6,754 bases of DNA from Candidatus Bathyarchaeota archaeon (GCA_020346825.1 CP070791.1:576488-583241), one strand, 5' to 3'; numbered from the stretch's first letter, positions 1 through 6,113 are shown. The notes: generated from the sequence alone by a model not told the origin. Made by a program: numbers and translations.

Positions 1-413
1 CTAGCGGCTTCAAACCTGAAGAGTCCAAGGATTTCCTTGGTTTGATAAGATTAGGAGTAGTCACAGAACAAATTGCGGACGCCGCTATGGAAATTGCAGA
101 TGTGGTTCTAAGAGGATTAGAACCCCACCCAGTACTGAGGCGCGTAATAGAAGAAGCTGAAGAAACAGTAGCTCGGGTGCGCGTATCAAAGACCTCCCCA
201 TTAGCTGGAAGGAAGCTGCGAGAAGCCAAAATTCAAGAAGAAACCGGTATGTGGGTTTTGGTCATCAGAAGAGGAGAAGAGTGGTTGCGTCCTCGTTCCA
301 ACACTGTAATCAAAGCAGACGATGTTTTAATTGCTTCCGGTTATGCAGAGGGAGAAGAAGATTTTAGGGAGTTGGCGTCTGGAGTCCGTGCTTCTGCCCA
401 TGAAGAATCCTAA
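1..413 (+). CDS. PhoU/TrkA_C-domain transport regulator, 3' end (partial)
   Basis: This is the C-terminal part of an archaeal protein that joins a PhoU-like helical domain to a TrkA_C (RCK_C) ligand-binding domain. The frame is open to the window edge (first full codon at base 3), so the TTG at 42 is internal and 136 residues are visible. Residues 1 to about 55 are the end of the helical domain (LGVVTEQIADAAMEIADVV, then LEPHPVL). Residues about 60-125 give the TrkA_C beta pattern: SPLAGRKL, TGMWVLVIRRG, and a closing DDVLIASGYAEGEEDF. TrkA_C domains bind small ligands and gate cation transporters; I infer a similar cytosolic regulatory role. In archaea such genes often sit beside mgtE, and one lies immediately downstream here but on the opposite strand, so they are not co-transcribed in this window. 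The ligand and partner are unknown, and the N-terminus is missing. Confidence 0.8.
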   Translation, partial: SGFKPEESKDFLGLIRLGVVTEQIADAAMEIADVVLRGLEPHPVLRRVIEEAEETVARVRVSKTSPLAGRKLREAKIQEETGMWVLVIRRGEEWLRPRSNTVIKADDVLIASGYAEGEEDFRELASGVRASAHEES

Positions 414-431
414 TCAGCATCTGAGGATTAG
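406..431. repeat. Small inverted repeat between convergent stop codons
   Basis: Two overlapping 6-bp inverted repeats lie across the 14-bp gap between the PhoU/TrkA_C stop (411-413) and the mgtE stop (428-430): AATCCT/AGGATT (406-411 and 424-429) and CTAATC/GATTAG (410-415 and 426-431). They could fold on either transcript at the convergent junction. No T-tract follows on either strand, so a terminator role is only a guess. Confidence 0.2.
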
Positions 432-1663
432 ACAATAACAGTTAGTGCTGTGAGAAGAGAGAGGGTCATCATGCTATCTGCCAACGAACTTTCAATGGGA
501 ATCACAAAGTTATCTGGATCCAGACCTCTCCTATAGGTGGAAATGGCTACAGCGTATGCGACGATAACCATAGCTGAGACGGACAAGATGTTTGCGGTTA
601 ATAGCTGCGCCAAGAATTTTAGTAACCCGCTTAAGGCGGTCGTTCCGCTCGCGGCTGATGATATTATGGAGTAGAGTGTAAACATTATTATCGATGCTAT
701 CCATGAACCGCCTATTTCGTCTAGATGTTGCCTAATGGACGAAAAAGACGGTTTGATTATTCCCAAGGCAAGTTTTGTGGTGGCGGTTGAGCCTATTATG
801 GAGCCTACACCGCCTATGGTAGTAATTAACGCGGGGTAGATAACGAATATCTCTGTTCCATTGTGCAGGCGCGTACTGATCTTGTCGAGAAATGATCCTG
901 TAAAATTAACGATGACTGTCACAAATAGTAGAGTCAAAAGAAATTCTTTAATCATCATTGAAAATTTTTTTTCTCTGACGTTCTTCACCAGAATGTAAAC
1001 CACAACGGAAACAAAGACAAGGTCCAGTATTCCGATCAAGTAGTTTCCGAGGTGTCCTGTCTCGAAGAACATGTTGAGACTAAAAATGTAGCAAGCAGTG
1101 TTGATGATGTCGGACAGTGTAGATGTTATCGGATACACAATGATGTCAGGATCCAACCCGCGTCTGAAAGAAAGAACAGAAAACGCCATTGTCAAAGGAG
1201 AGACAAACAGGACCGATAGAGCCACAGTTGCAATAATTATGGCCAACAATTCAAGGAAATCAATGATTGTAGCGTTCCATAGAAACACACCGAATACAGA
1301 AGTTCCTATGCCCACGGTGAGACCACTGAAGAGTGCCAAAGTGATGGTTGCGTACAAAAGAGAGTGAAAATCCTTGGTGTTTTTGGTGTAACTGGCTCTA
1401 ACGGTTCCGAGGTGCAGACCGGTGCTTAGGTGACCGCTGAAGAAACCTCCTACGGCTCCTCTGACGCTTAGTATACCTGGGAACAGAATAAGGGCCCATG
1501 GAACCTCTTTAACGACGTCAAAATATAGAACGAGCAGGGTTCCAGTTAGCAATCCACCGAAATCAAATGAAAAGGACAGCAGGGACTGAATTAAGTTTGC
1601 TTTCAACCTCGTTGCCGAGATGGTTTCCACTATGTTGGTCGCTATCATCGCTGTCACTTCCAT
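428..1663 (-). CDS. mgtE: MgtE-type Mg2+ transporter, tandem membrane domains
   Basis: This is an integral membrane divalent-cation (Mg2+) transporter of the MgtE/SLC41 family. The 411 residues are an internal duplication. Each half has a glycine-rich helix after a proline (residues 60-86, LFPGILSVRGAVGG; and 275-301, IYPALITTIGGVGS) and ends in RRGLDPD (167-173 and 378-384), followed by a conserved Asp (D185 and D396) in a further helix. I expect about ten membrane segments. Bacterial MgtE has cytosolic N and CBS domains and one membrane domain per subunit; here those are absent and two membrane domains are fused, as in eukaryotic SLC41 and many archaeal versions. The frame could extend to GTG 1708, but ATG 1663 has a GGAGGTC ribosome site 11 nt upstream and the 15 extra residues are unlike the family. 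The gene converges on the PhoU/TrkA_C gene with 14 bp between stops. Transport direction and metal are inferred from family only. Confidence 0.9.
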   Translation of the reverse strand: MEVTAMIATNIVETISATRLKANLIQSLLSFSFDFGGLLTGTLLVLYFDVVKEVPWALILFPGILSVRGAVGGFFSGHLSTGLHLGTVRASYTKNTKDFHSLLYATITLALFSGLTVGIGTSVFGVFLWNATIIDFLELLAIIIATVALSVLFVSPLTMAFSVLSFRRGLDPDIIVYPITSTLSDIINTACYIFSLNMFFETGHLGNYLIGILDLVFVSVVVYILVKNVREKKFSMMIKEFLLTLLFVTVIVNFTGSFLDKISTRLHNGTEIFVIYPALITTIGGVGSIIGSTATTKLALGIIKPSFSSIRQHLDEIGGSWIASIIMFTLYSIISSAASGTTALSGLLKFLAQLLTANILSVSAMVIVAYAVAISTYRRGLDPDNFVIPIESSLADSMMTLSLLTALTVIV

Positions 1664-1674
1664 CCATCCAGTTT

Positions 1675-1681
1675 GACCTCC
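1675..1681 (-). promoter_or_regulatory. Ribosome binding site of mgtE
   Basis: GGAGGTC on the - strand is a near-perfect match to the archaeal anti-Shine-Dalgarno and lies 11 nt before ATG 1663. It lies inside the extra frame starting at GTG 1708, so it decides for the shorter 411-residue product. Confidence 0.65.
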
Positions 1682-1714
1682 TCGTTTCTGATATCGTGCT
1701 CTCGGCACGGATTT

Positions 1715-1800
1715 GGAGCCTACGGATAGTTACGTGGGCTGCTTGATCCATTTCTGGATCGGTAGGCTTCTGTAACGCTAACACTGCTGTCTGTAGCTCC
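1715..1800 (-). other. Nested inverted repeats, possible structured mgtE leader
   Basis: An 86-nt stretch beginning about 50 nt upstream of the mgtE start can fold as nested stems: outer GGAGCCTAC (1715-1723) with GTAGCTCC (1793-1800, one bulge), middle GTTAC (1729-1733) with GTAAC (1772-1776), inner GATCCA (1745-1750) with TGGATC (1755-1760) around a 4-nt loop. A competing perfect 7-bp stem pairs AGCCTAC (1717-1723) with GTAGGCT (1762-1768), excluding the outer stem. Mutually exclusive stems in front of a Mg2+ transporter gene recall a riboswitch, but I see no match to the bacterial M-box, and the internal loops are asymmetric. The fold also exists on the + strand with added G-U pairs. It overlaps a possible reading frame, so this is tentative. 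Confidence 0.25.
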
Positions 1801-2023
1801 TTGTGCACAAAAAACCTGTAAACAACAGCCCTTAAAGATTTTTGCTGTGCCCACAAGCCAGATGAACAGGTTCAACGGGGGAAATACACGATCTAGATGT
1901 TTCAAAAAGATAATACCCGCAGCCAATTCCTTTAGAGAATCCATGGTGACGAAAACAGGTTCCTTCTAGATCTCTCGATATCTTTTTTGCTGTGGTCTCG
2001 TAAGGTTAAGCACGCATGCATAC

Positions 2024-2647
2024 ATGAGGTGTGTGGACATCGATTTCCTGTTTAGGGGGCTCATCATTGGTTTTTCAATTGCAGCACCTGTCGGGCCGAT
2101 TGGTGTTTTGTGCATACGGCGCACCTTGGCTAAAGGGCGCGTCTATGGCCTGGTCTCTGGTTTAGGGGCGGCAACCGCCGACACAATCTATGGTTTCACA
2201 GCTGGTTTCGGATTGACCTTTATTTCGGAAATGCTGATTAGTCAACATGTGTGGCTTCGTCTCGTCGGTGGCAGTTTCCTTTGTTTTTTAGGCCTCAAGA
2301 CTTTCTTATCTAAACCTGCCGAAAAAGCGGTTTCAGCCAAAGGAAATGGACTCGCTAGCTCGTATACCTCAACATTTTTCCTGACAATTACAAACCCTGT
2401 GACAATCCTGTCTTTTGCTGCCATATTTGCCGGATTCGGGGTGGGAGGCGCTGAGGCGAACTACTTCTCTGCAGGTATTCTTGTTATTGGGGTGTTTGTG
2501 GGTTCAGCCCTATGGTGGTTTTTCTTGAGTAGTAGTGTCACCCTGTTTCGTGAGAAGTTCAGCCCCCATAGGTTGCTGTGGTTAAACAGAATCTCAGGCA
2601 TAATCCTTACAGGGTTTGGCCTGATTGCCCTCATTAGCCTAATATGA
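2024..2647 (+). CDS. LysE/RhtB-family exporter
   Basis: This is a membrane exporter of the LysE/RhtB superfamily, whose studied members expel amino acids or related small metabolites. The 207 residues match the family's usual length (about 200) and predicted six-helix layout. The N-terminal helix carries the signature APVGPIGVLCIRRTL (21-35), followed by GLGAATADTIYG (46-57). The middle has the conserved TNPVTILSFAAIFAG (123-137), and two hydrophobic segments close the protein. The start is ATG 2024; it lacks a clear ribosome site, although GTG 2033 is a possible alternative. The gene ends 61 bp before kptA on the same strand. Arginine codons are mostly CGN or AGG (8 of 9), unlike the AGA-dominated kptA next to it, which may point to a different origin. 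The substrate cannot be read from sequence, and I see no neighbouring lysG-type regulator. Confidence 0.85.
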   Translation: MRCVDIDFLFRGLIIGFSIAAPVGPIGVLCIRRTLAKGRVYGLVSGLGAATADTIYGFTAGFGLTFISEMLISQHVWLRLVGGSFLCFLGLKTFLSKPAEKAVSAKGNGLASSYTSTFFLTITNPVTILSFAAIFAGFGVGGAEANYFSAGILVIGVFVGSALWWFFLSSSVTLFREKFSPHRLLWLNRISGIILTGFGLIALISLI

Positions 2648-2678
2648 GAATACGCCTGCAAGAATGAAAACGCGCGCA

Positions 2679-2684
2679 TTTATA
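2679..2684 (+). promoter_or_regulatory. TATA box of kptA
   Basis: TTTATA is centred about 27 bp upstream of ATG 2709, so transcription would begin at or next to that ATG and exclude the upstream ATG 2664. It fits the archaeal TATA spacing for a leaderless or near-leaderless transcript. Confidence 0.45.
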
Positions 2685-2696
2685 GAGTTAGAAAAC

Positions 2697-2702
2697 AGAG
2701 GT
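2697..2702 (+). promoter_or_regulatory. Ribosome binding site of kptA
   Basis: AGAGGT lies 6 nt before ATG 2709 and supports that start. It would be used only on transcripts that read through from lysE, because the TATA box at 2679-2684 predicts a start site downstream of it. Confidence 0.5.
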
Positions 2703-2708
2703 CAAATT

Positions 2709-3257
2709 ATGCTTGAACATTTGGAACTAGATCTGAAGATTAAAGTCAGCAAATACATGAGTTACCTTCTTAGACATAATCCTGAGAACTTGAAGATGGA
2801 TGGAAATGGATTTGTGTTTCTAGAAGGACTTTTGGAGAAACTCAATGAGAGATTTCAGGTCGATGAGGAACTGATTTCTGAAATTGTTGAAAAGAGTGAC
2901 AGAAAAAGATTCGAAATTGTTGGAAACAAGATTAGAGCTTTGTATGGTCACACGATACCTGTAAAATCGAAACTGCAGGAAGATAAGATCACTGAAGTGC
3001 TTTATCACGGAACAACGCTATACGTGGCTTCAAGAATTCTGAAAGCAGGTCTCAAACCAATGAAGAGAAGATGGGTTCACTTGTCTCCGACGGTGGATAT
3101 AGCAAGAGAAGTAGGAACGAGAAGAACTAAAAAACCTGTTATTCTGGAGATAAATGCTGAGAAAGCCAGAAAAGACGGAGTGAAGTTTTACAAAGCGACT
3201 GACAAAGTCTACGTATGTGAGGCGATACCGCCAGAATATATATGCCCCCGTTCATGA
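2709..3257 (+). CDS. kptA: RNA 2'-phosphotransferase (KptA/Tpt1)
   Basis: This is a cytosolic enzyme that moves an internal RNA 2'-phosphate to NAD+, releasing nicotinamide and ADP-ribose cyclic phosphate. In fungi it completes tRNA splicing; its archaeal role is unsettled, since archaeal splicing does not normally leave that phosphate. The 182 residues match the family length. Residues about 10-85 form the RNA-binding winged-helix lobe with YLLRHNPE (R22, H23), DGNGFV, and FEIVGNKIRALYGHT (R76). Residues 95-180 form the ADP-ribosyltransferase lobe with LYHGTT (98-103), HLSPT (124-128), REVGTRR (R138), and DGVKFYKATDKVYV. R22, H23, R76 and R138 line up with the essential yeast Tpt1 Arg-His-Arg-Arg set, so the enzyme looks active. 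The frame reaches ATG 2664, but both the ribosome site and TATA box favour 2709. Twelve of 13 arginines use AGA. The last 49 bp overlap the end of the convergent helicase gene. Confidence 0.92.
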   Translation: MLEHLELDLKIKVSKYMSYLLRHNPENLKMDGNGFVFLEGLLEKLNERFQVDEELISEIVEKSDRKRFEIVGNKIRALYGHTIPVKSKLQEDKITEVLYHGTTLYVASRILKAGLKPMKRRWVHLSPTVDIAREVGTRRTKKPVILEINAEKARKDGVKFYKATDKVYVCEAIPPEYICPRS

Positions 3258-5326
3258 GACCACTTTTTCCAGAAATTCCCTATTTGTTCACCGCAGTCAA
3301 TTTGACTTCGCACGATTTTCATCTCCTTCTGGAAGTAATTCGGAAGTTGCGGTTTGATGCTTGGATGCGTGACGCGTTCATCTAAGAGCACTATACATCC
3401 TTTGTCAACAGCTGATCGGTGCACACGCCCACATGCTTGAATTAGGCGAAGTACTGCAGGGGTCAGATAAGCGTATGTCCTACCATTTCCTGAAAATTGG
3501 TGATTGAAATATTTTATCAATGCCTTTTGGTGCACGTCCCAAGTTGCATATGGCAGACCTACGGCCACTGCACAGGTTAGAAGGTTATTTGGGTAATCTA
3601 TGCCTTCGCTGAACTTCCCGCCCATAACTCCAAACAATATGTTGTCTGTTGATTTAGCTAGCTGTGCTATTACCTCACCTCTCCTAGTTTTGCGTTGCTC
3701 TACAATCTCTTTTCTATGGGTTCTGACTAGTGGCAAAAGAGAGTGCAACAGCCCGTAGCTGGTGAAAAAGACAGCCATGTTGCCTTCATTCACCTCCGAT
3801 ATGGTCTCAATGTAGTCTCTCCACTTCTCAAGCATCTTGTTGGTTCTCTTTTTGAACTGTGAAGACACATCTACTGCGGTTAAGATCAATCTGTTTTCAG
3901 ACGGGAAAGGAGAATCAAACTCTTTGAGGTGGACGCCACCGTGGTCATAGAGTATCAAGTCTTTGTAGATTTTTAGGGGAGAGAGGAAACCACTCATCAA
4001 AATGCTTCCTCGCGCCTGTTGCAAAACTGGATCGGTTATCTCCCTACCATCAAGACTTCTAACCTCTAAAACAATTCTCTCCTTCCAGTCCCTCTTAACT
4101 AGATGGATGTACTTGGTTTCAACCTTCGCGAAGAACCTCTCCATGAACTCGCCTACCCGGTGGTTGTAGCTGAAAATCCGTTCATAGCCAAGCTCGCGGC
4201 GCGCCTCTCTAACATGTTCCCCATATTCATGGAGTGTTTCTGCAACCTCGGAACCAGATACTCCGCTTTTGTCAACAAAAAGGGCGTCAAACCTTTGGGG
4301 GTTAAGTTGCTTGAGCTCCTCTTTTTTTAGGGACTTTCGGGCACGTTGAAAAACTTCTTCCAACAAAGTGAGGTATTCTCGAACTGATAGTAAAGCCTCG
4401 TTTTCGAAGGTTTCGGTTTCTTTGAGTGCGTCCTCCAATGTGTTTTGCGTCAGCTGATCAGAAAGCAGTTCTCTAGAAAAGGCTGGGAGATTGTGGGCCT
4501 CATCTACAACAATGTAGACGTTAGACAGGTCCACTTCAAAACTTTTCAGCAACGCCTCCCTAATTGAAGGATTGAAGACATAGTGGTAGGTTCCGAGGAA
4601 AATTGCGACTCGGTTGAGAACTTTTTTCAATGCTTCATAAGCACAAAACCCGCGTCTGGACATCCATCTGACTGCCTCTCTCGGACCAAGAATTTTCCGA
4701 GCGCAGTCTAATGCAACTTCTTCAGCTTCCTTTCTCTTCCGGATCACCTTCCGATAAAACCTGCAATAGGGTTTTGTAGAGGACTCGCTATTTACTTTCA
4801 GTCTGTTACACTCCTCAAGAAAATCAAAGTAGGAAAGACCACCTTTTCTGTACAATGGGCACATGTCTTGTTTGCTGAAGAAGGATACCGTTGGAGGATT
4901 GTGCCCCAAAGCCCTTAACTCTTTAAGATAAATATGTAGTTGGCTTCTGGTTCTAAAACAGATTAGGAGTTTGTTTTCCCTGATCTGAGGTAGAACTGCC
5001 AGCAGGGACCCCAGAGATTTGCCTATACCACAAGGGGCGCTTCCCAGAAAGATTTCGTTGTTTTTGATGGTCTCGGATGCTTCTTCGATAAACTCCCTCT
5101 GTCCTCTTCGCACTTCATAGTTCTTTGGAAACCAAGTAATCTCGGGGATTTTACCTCTTTTCCTTTCCCTCGTAAACTTGCCGACTGTCTTAGAGAACCC
5201 GGAAACTTTGCTCCCCATTATCAGATATGTTCCACAACTACGACAAAATCGACTTTTTTCATACTCTTTAAGAGAATATTTCCTCCCGCATTTTCGGCAA
5301 GCATGTTTTGTAGGCAACGTCCTCAC
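3209..5326 (-). CDS. XPD/DinG-like Fe-S DNA helicase with N-terminal zinc ribbon
   Basis: This is an ATP-dependent superfamily 2 helicase of the Rad3/XPD group, which unwinds DNA 5'-3' in repair and replication-stress responses. The 705 residues contain, in order: a zinc ribbon (C10, C13, C28, C31); a Q-like region RGQREFI (74-80); Walker A SAPCGIGKS (96-104); an Fe-S domain with C156, C173, C188 and C228 in XPD order (C208 is extra); the DEAH box VVDEAHNLP (273-281); a long helical Arch-like insert (about 285-400); motif III near 440-450; motif V GGKFSEGIDYP (569-579); and motif VI QACGRVHRS (630-638). All catalytic motifs look intact. Archaeal XPD is usually about 620-650 residues without the zinc ribbon, so this is a divergent paralogue rather than certain canonical XPD. 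The start is GTG 5326, needed to include the ribbon. Its 3' end overlaps kptA by 49 bp. Confidence 0.92.
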   Translation of the reverse strand: MRTLPTKHACRKCGRKYSLKEYEKSRFCRSCGTYLIMGSKVSGFSKTVGKFTRERKRGKIPEITWFPKNYEVRRGQREFIEEASETIKNNEIFLGSAPCGIGKSLGSLLAVLPQIRENKLLICFRTRSQLHIYLKELRALGHNPPTVSFFSKQDMCPLYRKGGLSYFDFLEECNRLKVNSESSTKPYCRFYRKVIRKRKEAEEVALDCARKILGPREAVRWMSRRGFCAYEALKKVLNRVAIFLGTYHYVFNPSIREALLKSFEVDLSNVYIVVDEAHNLPAFSRELLSDQLTQNTLEDALKETETFENEALLSVREYLTLLEEVFQRARKSLKKEELKQLNPQRFDALFVDKSGVSGSEVAETLHEYGEHVREARRELGYERIFSYNHRVGEFMERFFAKVETKYIHLVKRDWKERIVLEVRSLDGREITDPVLQQARGSILMSGFLSPLKIYKDLILYDHGGVHLKEFDSPFPSENRLILTAVDVSSQFKKRTNKMLEKWRDYIETISEVNEGNMAVFFTSYGLLHSLLPLVRTHRKEIVEQRKTRRGEVIAQLAKSTDNILFGVMGGKFSEGIDYPNNLLTCAVAVGLPYATWDVHQKALIKYFNHQFSGNGRTYAYLTPAVLRLIQACGRVHRSAVDKGCIVLLDERVTHPSIKPQLPNYFQKEMKIVRSQIDCGEQIGNFWKKWSHERGHIYSGGIASHT

Positions 5327-5348
5327 TTACGATAACTTCCGCTGGACA

Positions 5349-5374
5349 ACTTATGCTTTGTCAGTTGTGCGCAC
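5349..5374 (-). promoter_or_regulatory. Possible helicase promoter with upstream palindrome
   Basis: On the - strand CATAAG (5350-5355) is a weak TATA-like match 23-24 bp before GTG 5326, which would give a near-leaderless mRNA. Just upstream of it is the perfect palindrome GTGCGCAC (5367-5374), a possible operator. No convincing ribosome site precedes the GTG. Confidence 0.25.
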
Positions 5375-5383
5375 GCATTTTCT

Positions 5384-5530
5384 TCAGGTTGAATCTAGGT
5401 CTGCTGTCCCCAAATCTTCTTCGTCCATTATATGAATATGACATTTTTTCACCTTACTTAGTTTGGCAGCCAGAACTGCCTTGAAAAAAGCAAAACCTTC
5501 CGTGACCGTTCTACCTTCTTCGGTTATCGC
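5384..5530 (-). pseudogene. Start-less 48-codon fragment, possible gene remnant
   Basis: Between TAG (5531-5533) and TGA (5384-5386) the - strand frame reads ITEEGRTVTEGFAFFKAVL, then AAKLSKVKKCHIHIMDEEDL and a short acidic tail. It looks like the C-terminus of a real folded protein, with an alternating helix and a beta strand, but no ATG, GTG or TTG precedes the well-formed part; the first start codon is GTG 5452, with no ribosome site. It lies on the helicase strand and stops 57 bp before the helicase start, as an upstream operon gene would. No frame further upstream continues in a protein-like way, so a truncated remnant is the simplest reading. An ATA start or a chance frame are the alternatives. 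I do not recognise the family. Confidence 0.3.
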
Positions 5531-5533
5531 CTA

Positions 5534-5759
5534 AATGGTTGCTCCCCGTTACGTTACTCCCGCCTATTAACATTTGTATACGCATATGAGAGCACATTAT
5601 GCACCTCTCTGACACTGCTCGCTGTGACGAATTTGGATGTAAACCAGGTAATGTACTATGCAGGACACGTGCGCACAAATCTAGGAAAGGATAAAACACT
5701 TATCGAAAGAGAGCAGCAAAAATCAGTTGCTCAACGTTAAGGCATTCAGATTCATCTAT
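5534..5759. other. Intergenic stretch without a recognisable gene
   Basis: A - strand frame is open here (5511-5699) but its translation is irregular, rich in Cys, His and Ser with no domain pattern, and I judge it non-coding. No tRNA T-loop, C/D-box pair or hairpin terminator is visible. The only ordered element is CGTGCGCACAA (5668-5678), an 11-nt inverted copy of the sequence at 5365-5375 upstream of the helicase. Confidence 0.4.
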
Positions 5760-6113
5760 CTAATAATCCCTTGTTTTCATCACACAGTCCAATACTCTTG
5801 GACATATTAGACATTCTCTGGGGATAGACTTGTTCTTAGGAAAAGTTGACAAATATCCAAGATAACCAGCACACACTGAAGGACTTTTTTCTTCCTCCTC
5901 TAATGATTCAACCAGAGGCGCATATCCTTCCGTTTTTTCCTCTTTTTGCGTTTTAAGTTGAGTAGAGATTGGATCAAGTTGAATGAAGCAATAAGGGCAA
6001 ACGGAGTACTGTTCTACTTGTGATGTTGACAAATTACTCAAGAGGATAGGCTGTTCGATCGTTCTATGGCATTTCAGATTTGGACATGTAATCAATCCGA
6101 GTTTTTCTGACAA
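5760..6113 (-). CDS. Small protein with zinc ribbon and second four-Cys motif
   Basis: A 117-residue soluble protein with eight cysteines in two sets. Residues 10-42 form a zinc ribbon (C10, C15, C39, C42; TCPNLKCH and CPYC). Residues 57-77 are an acidic linker. Residues 81-110 hold C81, C101, C104 and C110 in the pattern C-x2-YLGYL, PKN, IP-x-EC-x2-CP-x5-C. The second set could bind zinc or an Fe-S cluster. I believe similar tails recur in uncharacterised archaeal proteins, but cannot assign a function; a nucleic-acid or protein-binding role is only inference from the ribbon. The longest start is TTG 6113, directly after an in-frame TAA (6114-6116); TTG 6095 would remove six residues and leave both Cys sets intact. 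It lies upstream of the helicase on the same strand with 433 bp between, so co-transcription is doubtful. Amino acid pattern and cysteine spacing make it very likely coding despite the weak start. Confidence 0.65.
   Translation of the reverse strand: MSEKLGLITCPNLKCHRTIEQPILLSNLSTSQVEQYSVCPYCFIQLDPISTQLKTQKEEKTEGYAPLVESLEEEEKSPSVCAGYLGYLSTFPKNKSIPRECLICPRVLDCVMKTRDY

Larger units (their letters stand above)
1664..1944 (-). pseudogene. Possible frameshifted small gene upstream of mgtE
   Basis: From ATG 1944 a frame reads MDSLKELAAGIIFLK, then a hydrophobic PPLNLFIWLVGTAKIFKG, then becomes serine-rich until a stop at 1720-1722. A second frame on the same strand is open from 1856 to 1563 and is protein-like only from about 1808 onward (VHKELQTAVLALQKP, then DQAAHVTIRRLQIRAES). 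Removing one base from the T6 run at 1809-1814 joins the good half of the first to the good half of the second. The joined product would have one membrane-like stretch followed by a charged helical region. I do not recognise it. Points against: no ribosome site at proper distance, and the second frame runs 101 nt into mgtE before its stop. It may be a real gene with a homopolymer error, a decayed gene, or chance open frames. The same DNA can also be read as a folded leader (1715-1800). Confidence 0.25.

Noticed and set aside
655..1115. TGATGA boxes resembling C/D-box guide RNA elements
   Set aside because: They fall within mgtE codons and lack paired CTGA boxes at the right spacing.
1098..1367. 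89-codon open frame on the + strand
   Set aside because: It lies wholly inside mgtE on the other strand; its translation is low-quality and the mgtE frame carries clear family motifs here.
1715..1800. Possible tRNA because of an 86-nt unit closed by a GGAGC stem
   Set aside because: No T-loop, no plausible anticodon arm and a bulged acceptor-like stem; the arms do not fit a cloverleaf.
1839..1994. 11-nt direct repeat TTTTTGCTGTG at 1839-1849 and 1984-1994
   Set aside because: Two copies of a T-rich 11-mer only, with no terminal inverted repeats or transposase between; too weak to call a mobile element.
2242..2679. Two - strand open frames (2242-2424 and 2461-2679)
   Set aside because: They are antisense to the LysE-family gene, which has full-length family motifs; their translations are Arg/Pro-rich and irregular.
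4103..4330. 75-codon open frame on the + strand
   Set aside because: It is antisense to the Arch-like region of the helicase gene and has no ribosome site or domain pattern.
5178..5435. 85-codon open frame on the + strand across the helicase start
   Set aside because: It overlaps the zinc-ribbon codons of the helicase, and its translation lacks any conserved pattern.
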